Shown here: positions 16,507 to 23,064 of the stretch, in pieces
Position numbering within the stretch: the first letter of the stretch is position 1
How the letters are laid out: each line of letters starts with the position of its first letter
Origin: a virus
Direction: 5' to 3' (one strand)
Length of the DNA stretch: 28,733 nucleotides
Virus record (IMG/VR): IMGVR_UViG_3300020468_000052
Span: 1 to 28,733 of that record
Notes under the pieces: generated by a model
What the model was told of the DNA's origin: nothing
What the model saw: the letters and a program-made list of their open reading frames with translations, nothing else
The model's database searches: none
Program-made: the position numbers and the translations under genes

Positions 16507-16780
16507 TAATATCCTTTCTCAAATCTTTTATTTCACCAATTACTTCAGTAAATCTTGTTTGTGCATTTGTCAGTAACTCTGTTAAAGCCTTGACTGCACC
16601 CATTACCCACCACCACCAAGTAAATGCAATAGCACCAAACACAACCGCAATAGAACTTATTACAACTTCCTTGACCGATGTCATGTCAAATACAAGCACC
16701 ATGCAAAGAGTCATCAATGCTACCATTGGGAGTACTTTACCTGCCCAGTTCCAAAACCGGACTTGCTTCGACAATTTCAT
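16484..16780 (-). CDS. Membrane protein with C-terminal coiled coil
   Basis: The 98-residue protein has two hydrophobic spans (about residues 14-31 and 39-60, the second ending FTWWWWVMG), followed by a charged amphipathic helix (residues 62-98, ending KDLRKDINDRNKKK) likely to form a coiled coil. The gene overlaps the start of the lipoprotein gene by 23 nt in another frame, as membrane/lipoprotein spanin pairs often do. Classical i-spanins have a single N-terminal span, so two spans are a mismatch; a holin or other lysis-linked membrane protein is an alternative. It lies just downstream of a fibre-type gene, within a late region. Confidence 0.75.
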   Translation of the reverse strand: MKLSKQVRFWNWAGKVLPMVALMTLCMVLVFDMTSVKEVVISSIAVVFGAIAFTWWWWVMGAVKALTELLTNAQTRFTEVIGEIKDLRKDINDRNKKK

Positions 16781-16781
16781 T

Positions 16782-17912
16782 TTATTTCTCTATGCGGCCA
16801 AAAAGGGACCAAGAACCTGGAGAACCGCTTCTTATACAAACCCATCCAACATGACCGCCATCTGCTGGATTCGAATGCCACACAATATCACCTACTTGCC
16901 ATAAGCCTGTGATAGGTGGTGCATCACCTACTGCAAAAACTTTGTTCATAAATTTGATCGGTCCTGAAACACTTAGGTCTGCGTCATCACCTGGTGTTGC
17001 TATATTAACACCAACTTTTCCATGTAAACTAATTTTAGGATTAGAATTACCTTTGGTTCCGAGCACTATGTTGCCATTGTTTTCAACAGTTAATCTTGCA
17101 GTGTTGTCTGTGATTATTTCTAAGTCACTTGTAGTGTAAGTTCCAACTGTTACTTTTCTAACACCTGGATCTACAATAAATTCACTGTCAATGCTACCGA
17201 TACTTAACTGACCATTTGGTCCTTCAGTACCAATACCAAGTCTACTGTGGTTTGCATCATAGAATATAAACTCATCTACTTCAAGGCTACCAGTAGTTTT
17301 TAAATCTGTAAGTGTACCTACTGATGTAAGACTTGATTTTAGAATTGTTTCACCTAGTGTATCTGATGATAGGACATTAACCTTATCTATGGAAAAACTC
17401 TTATCTCTGGAAATATCAATCGACTCACTTGACCATAACCCTTTATCTTGTAAAATAAATTGTTTTGTTTGATCAGCAGTCTGCCATTGCAATCCTTTAC
17501 CAAATGGTGTGTCACCACTTTCTGAATTAAACGTAAGTGAACTTGTTCTTTCGTTTCTTACGTCAGCAGTAAGTTCATTAACGTGTAACTTTTGTGTTGT
17601 AAGTTCACCGTCGACTGTTAAATCGCCTTGAACCTTTGCTCCACCTGATATCGTGCTTGTTTTAATATTGTCTACAAGAATGCCATCATTGTCAACCACT
17701 AGTGCTTTTTTGCCAGCGAGATCTTCTATACCTGTGCTTTTAAATAAGGTAATCTTTCCACCTTGTATTTTATTACCACTGATACTTTTGTCAGTCACTT
17801 CCTTATCAGGAACTACACGATTAGCCACTGTTTCAATGGCTTCACCTATGGATTGTAACCCTTTTTTGATCTCGTTAATTTGACCTGAATCTATGTCATT
17901 ATAGTTGCTCAT
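16782..17912 (-). CDS. Tail-fibre-type virion protein (376 aa)
   Basis: The N-terminus (MSNYNDIDSGQINEIKKGLQ, then SIGEAIETVAN) is helical and differs from the other fibre genes. It is followed by beta-rich repeats: KVQGDLTVDGELTTQKLHV, LTDLKTTGSLEVDEFIFYD, then SRLGIGTEGPNGQLSIG and GKVGVNIATPG, the 'LGIGT..P...L.V' repeats of phage fibre stalks. The last 50 residues (LWQVGDIVWHSNPADGGHVG, then WVCIRSGSPGSWSLFG) resemble a C-terminal tip module found in many phage fibres ('GD.V....P..G...GWVC...G.PG.W..FG'). So it is a fibre or spike with a likely ligand-binding tip. It lies one nt upstream of the membrane coiled-coil gene. Confidence 0.8.
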   Translation of the reverse strand: MSNYNDIDSGQINEIKKGLQSIGEAIETVANRVVPDKEVTDKSISGNKIQGGKITLFKSTGIEDLAGKKALVVDNDGILVDNIKTSTISGGAKVQGDLTVDGELTTQKLHVNELTADVRNERTSSLTFNSESGDTPFGKGLQWQTADQTKQFILQDKGLWSSESIDISRDKSFSIDKVNVLSSDTLGETILKSSLTSVGTLTDLKTTGSLEVDEFIFYDANHSRLGIGTEGPNGQLSIGSIDSEFIVDPGVRKVTVGTYTTSDLEIITDNTARLTVENNGNIVLGTKGNSNPKISLHGKVGVNIATPGDDADLSVSGPIKFMNKVFAVGDAPPITGLWQVGDIVWHSNPADGGHVGWVCIRSGSPGSWSLFGRIEK

Positions 17913-17917
17913 ATTAA

Positions 17918-17925
17918 TATTTATC
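17918..17925 (-). promoter_or_regulatory. Possible late promoter box (GATAAATA)
   Basis: GATAAATA ends 5 nt before the ATG of the 376-residue fibre gene. As a late promoter it would give a leaderless message; alternatively its GGAT part acts as a weak ribosome site. Confidence 0.35.
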
Positions 17926-17933
17926 CAAAGAGT

Positions 17934-19220
17934 TTAGAGTATTGCTTTTAGTAAAATAGTATCAGGATTAATACGACCGTTTAATTTGATGTCTACTGCA
18001 TTGATTTCGTCTAGGAAAGTCTTGATTTTACGTGGTCCTGATTCCTTAAATTCTTTTAGTTTTTCCTCTGGTTTACGTAGTGTTTTCTGCACAGATAGTT
18101 CTTCATTGTAATCTCTAATTGTAGTTCCTTTGACACTTAATCCACTGCCTTCGCGTCCTTGATGCAAAGGATCTATGGTTTTAGCAACATATCTGCCTAT
18201 TTTGCGTGTTTTAAAGTTGAATACCCATAGTTCACTAGCATTTATTATCTCTTGCGGATTAATACTAGCCAATGCAAACTTATCGTTATTCTGTGCAAAC
18301 TTCATCTTAGCAACCATTTTTTCTTTGCTACGAAAACGTTTACGTGGTTTTCTATTTGCTTTGGCTGTTTCAATGATTACATTACAAGCACCTAATATAT
18401 TTTGTAGGGCAAGTACTTTTTTCTCTAATGCTTTCTTTGTGTAACAACTGTATGCTTCTATTAATTGTTCAGCATCATCTTTGTCATGTTCGTTCATCTT
18501 ATCACGATCAGCCTTGGAAGGTGGACTACTTGCGGCCTGTAATTCTAACAGTTCTGGATCTAACCATTCTCTTATTTTCCTTGCATGAGCCTGTGTGCAA
18601 TTTACGTTTCGTAAATGTTTTCCGAAGTCATAACCTTTAGGATTAAACTTTTCCTGTTCGTCATACCACTTGTCCACCCAAATGTCTATTGGTTCAAACA
18701 TGATGGCGGCTTGGGCAAATATTCTTTGTTGAATATTAATTTTTTCTTTAATAACCTTTTTAGGTGCTTCTTCTTTTTCTTTCTCTTGTGCTATCTTCAT
18801 ACTCTGTTCTATTAGTTCAGTCGCAAACCTATTTATACTTTGGCTCAAAGGTTTAGTCGATCCCATTGTGCCAGGAAGTGCCTCCCAATGCTTATTGTAT
18901 TCCTCGCAGTAGTCTGGTACTCCCGATAATGAAATCTTACAAAGTGCTCCGATAGTAGAACCGTAACGATTCTCAGGACACTTTTTCAACCAAGGAAGTT
19001 TCTTTTTATCATGTTTTGTGTAGTATTCAATTACCCATTTTTTATAATCTGAGTTCTTATGTTCTAGCCTATAGAAGTCAAATGCATAGGAAACAAATTT
19101 TCCATATGCTTCTCCTTTTAACTTATCTGCGTTTTCGTAATTGGGGCCGTTTAGTTTACTAGCGACTCTTCTAGGTTTTTTCCTACGTAGACTTTTACCT
19201 TTTAAGGCAGTCAAAGCCAT
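17934..19220 (-). CDS. Large basic protein of unknown function (428 aa)
   Basis: I do not recognise the family. The N-terminus is strongly basic (MALTALKGKSLRRKKPRRVA), then an aromatic helical region with WVIEYYTKHDKKKLPWLKK. A central charged helix (about residues 135-165) contains EKEKEEAPKKVIKEK, and a block of Arg/Lys (NRKPRKRFRSKEKMVAK) lies near residue 295. The C-terminal third includes WVFNFKTRKIGRYVA and GSGLSVKGTTIRDYNEE, which look like a folded domain. The charge pattern suggests nucleic-acid binding. It is followed by fibre genes but has its own early-type promoter (19256-19283), so it is probably not a virion protein. A TATAAATA octamer lies inside it (18830-18837). The start has a GGAGACACAAGG ribosome site. 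Confidence 0.8.
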   Translation of the reverse strand: MALTALKGKSLRRKKPRRVASKLNGPNYENADKLKGEAYGKFVSYAFDFYRLEHKNSDYKKWVIEYYTKHDKKKLPWLKKCPENRYGSTIGALCKISLSGVPDYCEEYNKHWEALPGTMGSTKPLSQSINRFATELIEQSMKIAQEKEKEEAPKKVIKEKINIQQRIFAQAAIMFEPIDIWVDKWYDEQEKFNPKGYDFGKHLRNVNCTQAHARKIREWLDPELLELQAASSPPSKADRDKMNEHDKDDAEQLIEAYSCYTKKALEKKVLALQNILGACNVIIETAKANRKPRKRFRSKEKMVAKMKFAQNNDKFALASINPQEIINASELWVFNFKTRKIGRYVAKTIDPLHQGREGSGLSVKGTTIRDYNEELSVQKTLRKPEEKLKEFKESGPRKIKTFLDEINAVDIKLNGRINPDTILLKAIL

Positions 19221-19255
19221 CCTTGTGTCTCCTTCTATGCTATATGATTAATGTT

Positions 19256-19283
19256 ATTATATAGCAAAAAATTTAAAAGTCAA
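19256..19283 (-). promoter_or_regulatory. Sigma70-type promoter with flanking inverted repeat
   Basis: TTGACT (19278-19283), 16-nt spacer, TATAAT (19256-19261) on the minus strand, upstream of the 428-residue gene. An inverted repeat GCTATAT/ATATAGC (19239-19245 and 19259-19265) spans the -10 and start site and could be an operator. Confidence 0.7.
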
Positions 19284-19308
19284 CAAAAAATGGCTTCAAC
19301 CTATAATT

Positions 19309-19530
19309 TTAATTGCTCTTTTCAGATTTGAACTTACTAAAGAAATTACTAATCTGCGTTTTATTTCTTGCAAATTGATCTTTAGCATCTGTCCAACTTT
19401 TCTTCTGATATTCAACAATACTATTTTTTTCTTCGATCAACCAGTTTTGTACTTTACTGACTGGATCTGCATTTACCGATGTACTAATCATCATAAATGC
19501 CAGTGTTACTATTATTGCGAAAATCTTCAT
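19309..19530 (-). CDS. Small exported protein with signal peptide (73 aa)
   Basis: The start chosen is the ATG at 19528-19530, preceded by an AAAGGAGG ribosome site; a longer reading to 19569 runs into the ligase gene and lacks such a site. The protein begins MKIFAIIVTLAFMMISTSVN and then A-DPVSK, a textbook Sec signal peptide with cleavage after SVNA. The mature part (about 52 residues) is a charged helix rich in Lys, Gln and Trp (WLIEEKNSIVEYQKKSW, FSKFKSEKSN). It would be periplasmic or secreted. No family is recognised. It lies 16 nt after the ligase gene and probably shares its transcript. Confidence 0.7.
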   Translation of the reverse strand: MKIFAIIVTLAFMMISTSVNADPVSKVQNWLIEEKNSIVEYQKKSWTDAKDQFARNKTQISNFFSKFKSEKSN

Positions 19531-19546
19531 TGGCGTATTACCTCCT

Positions 19547-20875
19547 TTATAGTTTCTCGCTTTTATCAAAACCTCTAAATGTTTTGAATCTTGGAAATCT
19601 TAAACTGTAAGTATCACTATCTTGTGATTTTGTTCTTGCGTCTGCTCTTATCTCTACTAACTGACCAATGAGAGTATCACGTTCAGTCCAGAACTTATCG
19701 CGTTGAGAGTCAGAGAGGCCGCTCCCACAGTTAAGGCTATAATTGTATCCATCATCTTCTCCTTGTAAAATTAAGGCACCTAATCGTCCTTCGTTACGTC
19801 CTGTGCCTTCTTCGACAGCAACTACTTTGAGTGTTACTTCTATAAATGGTTTTAGTTTTAGCCAAGATGTAGATCTCTTACATTCATACGGTGCATCAAG
19901 ATCTTTGATCATGATCCCTTCATATCCACCGTCTACAGCCGCTTTATTTACGTCTGTGTACGTCTTTTGCCCTTCTGGCGTGTCTAAGTTCACAATTTCG
20001 TGATCCAGCACTTGTACGTGCTCTAAGGCGTCTTTATTAGCATCATACCAAAACTTCAATGCTTCAGTTCTAAAAGACTGTGGCTTATCATATCCACCTG
20101 CCAAAAACTTGTCCAAAGGAACAAAATCGAATAGATGTAATACTGCATCTTTGGCATTCACATTGTCCTTTCTGTGTACTTGTTTCATTAAGTCCTGAAA
20201 GTTATCACTCATAACTTCTCCATCCAAAACCAAATCAAATGGTGGTGGAGACTTTTTAACAACTTCTGCTATCTCATCACAGATGTGTCCAAAGTTATGA
20301 AACTGTTTTCCATTACGTGAAAACATCTCAACCTTATCACCTTGTATGATTGTAATAACACGAACTCCATCTAGTTTTACTTCAAGCATTTTATTGCCTG
20401 TAATTTTCTTTTCGTGTTTTGCTGAATCATGTGCAAGTTGACAAGTAAACACAGGAACCATGTATTTGTCAAATCCGTTTTTCTTTGCTACATTGTTTAC
20501 AGTCTTTTCACTAACACCACAACGTAAATCCTTTATAAGGATACGTCTATAAAAACCATTCCATTGTTCTGCTGTCGCTGAACTCATTACAAGGTTAATT
20601 GCATCTCTGGCCGCATGACCAGTTAATTCTCTTTTGTTAAGTTTATCTGCAAGTTCTAAAAATATTTTCCACTCGCAACCTTGTGCTGATATCACTGTGT
20701 CTTTTGTTGGAACTTGCTTTACGCCAAATGTGTATAATGGATCAAGTGCCATTCTAACACCTTCAAAGAACTCATCTAGTCCTTCGTTCATTGCGTCTAA
20801 TAATATTGATTCTTTTGCAAGACGGGAATTGTCTGCTTCTAATTTTTCTATAACTACTTGCGGTTGTGTTCTCAT
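19547..20875 (-). CDS. ATP-dependent DNA ligase (T4 gp30-like)
   Basis: The 442-residue protein has the nucleotidyltransferase motifs in order: motif I EVKLDGVR with the adenylated Lys167, the RNGK block (FSRNGKQFHNF), motif IIIa-like LVLDGEVM, motif IV YEGIMIKDLDAPYE and motif V STSWLKLKPF. An OB-fold C-terminus follows (VVAVEEGTGRNEGRLGALI). The N-terminal helical domain (DAINLVMSSATAEQWNGFYR, then DLRCGVSEKTVN) is the T4 gp30-type DNA-binding domain. It seals nicks using ATP in phage replication and repair; T4 gp30 is slightly longer (487 residues). It has its own strong promoter (20908-20936) and an ATGAGG ribosome site. Confidence 0.96.
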   Translation of the reverse strand: MRTQPQVVIEKLEADNSRLAKESILLDAMNEGLDEFFEGVRMALDPLYTFGVKQVPTKDTVISAQGCEWKIFLELADKLNKRELTGHAARDAINLVMSSATAEQWNGFYRRILIKDLRCGVSEKTVNNVAKKNGFDKYMVPVFTCQLAHDSAKHEKKITGNKMLEVKLDGVRVITIIQGDKVEMFSRNGKQFHNFGHICDEIAEVVKKSPPPFDLVLDGEVMSDNFQDLMKQVHRKDNVNAKDAVLHLFDFVPLDKFLAGGYDKPQSFRTEALKFWYDANKDALEHVQVLDHEIVNLDTPEGQKTYTDVNKAAVDGGYEGIMIKDLDAPYECKRSTSWLKLKPFIEVTLKVVAVEEGTGRNEGRLGALILQGEDDGYNYSLNCGSGLSDSQRDKFWTERDTLIGQLVEIRADARTKSQDSDTYSLRFPRFKTFRGFDKSEKL

Positions 20876-20907
20876 TTGTGCCTCATTTATGCCTAATTAA
20901 TAATATT

Positions 20908-20936
20908 AATATAGCAAATTATATACAATTTGTCAA
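20908..20936 (-). promoter_or_regulatory. Sigma70-type promoter of the DNA ligase gene
   Basis: TTGACA (20931-20936), 17-nt spacer, TATATT (20908-20913), with an extended -10 TGC before it. Predicted start near 20901, leader about 25 nt. The stretch after the -10 forms a palindrome (ATTAATAATATTAAT) and shares TATATTAATA with the queD-like promoter. Confidence 0.8.
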
Positions 20937-20945
20937 CCTTTTTTT

Positions 20946-21518
20946 TCAAAAATTATTCAAAAAATCCTGTTGCATTTGATACTTGGCTTCCTTATAAGAA
21001 GGTGCATTTACGGAATTAATTTTGATTTCTTTTGGTGTTGCAACATATTGGATCACACTAATTGGTAATTTTTTGGTTTTGATACCATCTCCGGCATTTT
21101 CCAAATATGGTAATAACATTTCTGTTGGAGCCACTGCTATTGCATTATTATCACATATCAATAGATATTGTGCATAGGTCTCTGGTAAAGTTCTTCCTTC
21201 ACTGCCTCCCCTACTATTCATTAATTGTAAATCAGCAACATATTCTTTTTGTTTTTGTGTCTTGGTAGTGAATAAACTATCTTGGGTGTACTTCATTTCA
21301 ACTGTGGTGCCGTCAGGTAATATATGATCTACACCTTCTTGGTTTACGTATCTCATTAAACCATTGCTAAATTTTTCAAGAGACTTTTCAAATAAATCGC
21401 TTTTATCAAATCTAAGTTTGCGTTCATTTAGTTCTGTACCTATGTTATTGACTAGTGTACAAAATCTGTTCCAATCTACGTTAGAACGCAACCAATGAGT
21501 AATTTCGTTAGTGTCCAT
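20946..21518 (-). CDS. PD-(D/E)XK-type nuclease candidate (190 aa)
   Basis: The 190-residue protein contains GVDHILPDGTTVEMKYTQ (residues 62-79): Asp64 followed after nine residues by Glu74-x-Lys76, the classic PD-(D/E)XK nuclease core, with a helical N-terminus before it and LICDNNAIAVAP, a possible next core strand, after it. Residues 84-90 (TTKTQKQ) are polar and could contact DNA. Such folds include restriction enzymes, recombination nucleases and resolvases. No specific family is recognised, so the substrate is open. The ribosome site AAGAGG precedes the ATG. It is transcribed toward the ligase promoter, between the tRNA-Arg gene and ligase, among replication and repair genes. Confidence 0.7.
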   Translation of the reverse strand: MDTNEITHWLRSNVDWNRFCTLVNNIGTELNERKLRFDKSDLFEKSLEKFSNGLMRYVNQEGVDHILPDGTTVEMKYTQDSLFTTKTQKQKEYVADLQLMNSRGGSEGRTLPETYAQYLLICDNNAIAVAPTEMLLPYLENAGDGIKTKKLPISVIQYVATPKEIKINSVNAPSYKEAKYQMQQDFLNNF

Positions 21519-21553
21519 AATACCTCTTACACTAATTAATTATTCTTTGTTTT

Positions 21554-21630
21554 TGGCCTGCTCGGGAGGATTCGAACCTCCGACCTTTGGTTCCGCAAAC
21601 CAATGTTCTATCCAACTGAACTACGAGCAG
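21554..21630 (-). tRNA. tRNA-Arg (anticodon GCG)
   Basis: A 77-nt cloverleaf folds on the minus strand: acceptor CTGCTCG/CGAGCAG, D-stem GTTC/GAAC, anticodon stem TTGGT/ACCAA with loop TTGCGGA, T-arm GGAGG-TTCGAAT-CCTCC, discriminator G and encoded CCA. Anticodon GCG reads CGC and CGU (Arg). Most bacteria read these with ACG (inosine), so GCG is less usual. A promoter lies just upstream. Confidence 0.92.
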
Positions 21631-21638
21631 TCTTTATT

Positions 21639-21667
21639 ATATTACTGTCTTTATTGGTTTTTGTCAA
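21639..21667 (-). promoter_or_regulatory. Promoter of the tRNA-Arg gene
   Basis: TTGACA (21662-21667), 17-nt spacer, TAATAT (21639-21644) on the minus strand; a TATAAT at 21636-21641 is an alternative with a 20-nt spacer. It lies directly behind the terminator at 21673-21700. Confidence 0.6.
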
Positions 21668-21672
21668 TCAAA

Positions 21673-21700
21673 AAAAAAGGCCGCCTAAGCGACCTTTTTT
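21673..21700 (-). terminator. Intrinsic terminator (bidirectional form)
   Basis: Minus-strand hairpin GGTCGC-TTAG-GCGGCC (21679-21694) followed by a run of T, and preceded by a run of A, so it can work in both directions. It ends the winged-helix gene transcript. Confidence 0.85.
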
Positions 21701-21723
21701 AAAATAACGTCAGAAGTTATTTT
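21701..21723 (-). terminator. Second hairpin directly after the winged-helix gene
   Basis: AAAATAAC (21701-21708) and GTTATTTT (21716-21723) form a perfect 8-bp stem with a 7-nt loop, between the stop codon at 21724 and the main terminator. It may stabilise the 3' end or add to termination. Confidence 0.6.
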
Positions 21724-21993
21724 TTAGTTGTCTAGCAAACCTTTTGCTAATGCTTTGTAACCAGCACCGATGACTTGTCTTGAAGCCTTAGTACCCATTA
21801 CATATCTGCTTACGGCTGTACCTCTAGAATTTTTTCTAGTGTTTAAGAATACAGGATAACCTGCAAATCTTAATGCCTGTACAACTGCTTGTGGGTTACC
21901 CGCACCAAATTTGTTTTTGATGTCAGCAGTTGTTAATTTACTACCGTTTGCTAAAGAGTTTAAAACTCTCTCTTGAATTGTTGCTTTCGCCAT
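21724..21993 (-). CDS. Small winged-helix DNA-binding-like protein (89 aa)
   Basis: The start chosen is the ATG at 21991-21993 with an AAAGGAG ribosome site; a longer reading to 22104 crosses the promoter and is rejected. Residues 8-48 (RVLNSLANGSKLTTADIKNK, then FGAGNP.AVVQALRFAGYPV) look like a winged helix: two helices, a turn with LTTADIKNKF, a recognition helix and the start of a wing. The C-terminal part is basic. Similar short proteins occur in T4-like marine phages. It forms a single-gene unit with its own promoter (22061-22089), a leader of about 60 nt and two hairpins behind, which suggests high expression. A regulator or nucleoid-type role is inference. Confidence 0.75.
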   Translation of the reverse strand: MAKATIQERVLNSLANGSKLTTADIKNKFGAGNPQAVVQALRFAGYPVFLNTRKNSRGTAVSRYVMGTKASRQVIGAGYKALAKGLLDN

Positions 21994-22060
21994 TGACGTC
22001 TCCTTTAATGTTAACAATTTCACTAAACTAATGATATATTTTTTCATCATTACAAAGTAC

Positions 22061-22089
22061 ATAATACTATAAAAATGCAATAAAGTCAA
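22061..22089 (-). promoter_or_regulatory. Sigma70-type promoter of the winged-helix gene
   Basis: TTGACT (22084-22089), 17-nt spacer, TATTAT (22061-22066) on the minus strand. Predicted start near 22054, leader about 60 nt. Confidence 0.7.
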
Positions 22090-22104
22090 GTACTTGTTCG
22101 CCAA

Positions 22105-22404
22105 TTAAGGCAAAATGGCAAGGTAACGTAACAATCCTATCCCATCAATTATAAAATATAGACCGTATAGTAGTGTTAAGCCAACACTACCTCTGCTGAT
22201 GGCACCATATATTAGACACAATGCACTGACTTCCCACATAGAATATGCTAATAGTAGATTTGGTGTTGGCATAGTCACTGCCATCACAGTGGTTGCACCA
22301 ATACCTAAAACTAATCCTATGATTTCAAGAACCAATCTTGTTTTGTTTTTCTTCCAATCTTCCTTGAAAAATCTTATCAAATATTTTCTGAAACTTGATT
22401 TCAT
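22105..22404 (-). CDS. Small membrane protein (99 aa)
   Basis: The protein has a basic N-terminus (MKSSFRKYLIRFFKEDWKKN) and then about three membrane spans: LVLEIIGLVLGIGATTVMAV, LLLAYSMWEVSALCLIYGAI and VGLTLLYGLYFIIDGIGLLR. The spans contain few charged residues; one Glu and one Asp lie within them. No transporter or holin family is recognised. The gene starts directly after the stop of the degenerate oxygenase-like gene (22405), so the two are probably co-transcribed. Confidence 0.72.
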   Translation of the reverse strand: MKSSFRKYLIRFFKEDWKKNKTRLVLEIIGLVLGIGATTVMAVTMPTPNLLLAYSMWEVSALCLIYGAISRGSVGLTLLYGLYFIIDGIGLLRYLAILP

Positions 22405-22947
22405 TTACTTACGTTTGGTTTTGAAAGTTATGCAAACTCTATTTTCTGTAGGATTTTCTTCGGTAAAGTGTTTTATCGAACTAGGATAAATGATACATCT
22501 ACCAGGACCTAGTACAAATTTTTCGGACGGAGCAGTTGCCAAAGTTGTTTTTTCAACGTGGTCTCTTGGTACATTGAAAGGACTTTGTACCCAAAGGTCT
22601 GCACTGCCTTCATCAAATATTGGATAATATTGAACTGTTAAAAAACTATCATCATAAGATGCCATTTCAACCTTATCACCAACACCTAGGTTAGTCACAT
22701 GGTAACTAGTGACCTCAGCAAGTTTTAATCCTGTTTCCTGACAGTAAAACAAAATACATTCATCTATTGCTTTTTTAAGATTTGGAAATTCATCTAAGAT
22801 AAACTCTTCATGTTCGTTCTGCATCTTCATAATCACCTGCGTCATCTCTGCTGGATTATATTGTGCTAGGTCATACATTCCTGTTATTGTAGGGAATATA
22901 TGAAAATGTTGAGTTCTGAAAGTTGTATCTTGTTGTAGTGTCTGCAT
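22405..22947 (-). CDS. Degenerate 2OG-oxygenase-like (DSBH) protein
   Basis: The 180-residue protein has the layout of the oxygenase-like gene at 12000-12647: 'HIFPTITGMYDL' at the N-terminus, then 'FLTVQYYPI', a distal IIYPSSIKHFTEENP with His160, and NRVCITF with Arg170. The first metal region, which has His in the relatives, reads MASYDDS (Tyr98-Asp99-Asp100), so the proximal His ligand is missing while the distal His and the Arg remain. It may have lost oxygenase activity, bind metal differently, or serve as a binding protein. The 22-nt gap upstream separates it from the tRNA pair. Confidence 0.65.
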   Translation of the reverse strand: MQTLQQDTTFRTQHFHIFPTITGMYDLAQYNPAEMTQVIMKMQNEHEEFILDEFPNLKKAIDECILFYCQETGLKLAEVTSYHVTNLGVGDKVEMASYDDSFLTVQYYPIFDEGSADLWVQSPFNVPRDHVEKTTLATAPSEKFVLGPGRCIIYPSSIKHFTEENPTENRVCITFKTKRK

Positions 22948-22968
22948 ATTACTATATATCTTTATGTT

Positions 22969-23062
22969 TGGTGGTCCCGCCAGGATTCGAACCTGGATCG
23001 CTCTCTAATCTGGAGACTATGCCGAATATAAACCGGGTGTTTTACCTTTAAACTACGGGACC
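22969..23062 (-). tRNA. Atypical 94-nt tRNA, best read as Ile (anticodon UAU)
   Basis: The minus-strand fold has acceptor GGTCCCG/CGGGACC, D-stem GTTT/AAAC with a short loop, T-arm CCAGG-TTCGAAT-CCTGG, discriminator A and encoded CCA. The anticodon arm is CCCGG-TTTATAT-TCGGC: four pairs with a C-C mismatch at the base, T33, and A37, giving anticodon TAT for the AUA codon. The variable region is 24 nt and can form a small hairpin (TCTC/GAGA), as in class II tRNAs (Leu, Ser, Tyr), which is unexpected for Ile. Identity and activity are therefore uncertain. The alternative loop CAGATTA lacks T33. It lies 2 nt from tRNA-Thr. Confidence 0.65.
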
Positions 23063-23064
23063 AG

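Noticed and set aside
18830-18837. TATAAATA octamer inside the 428-residue gene
   Set aside because: It fits the late promoter form, but there is no gene start within about 900 nt downstream, so chance is more likely in AT-rich DNA.
19531-19569. Longer start for the exported protein
   Set aside because: It would put 13 residues before a textbook signal peptide and ignore the AAAGGAGG site at 19530.
21994-22104. Upstream extension of the winged-helix gene
   Set aside because: It covers the promoter and leader, while the ATG at 21993 has an AAAGGAG site at the right distance.
22969-23062. Reading the CAGATTA loop as the anticodon loop of the 94-nt tRNA
   Set aside because: It lacks the nearly invariant T33 and would leave an extra hairpin before it; the TTTATAT loop has T33 and A37.
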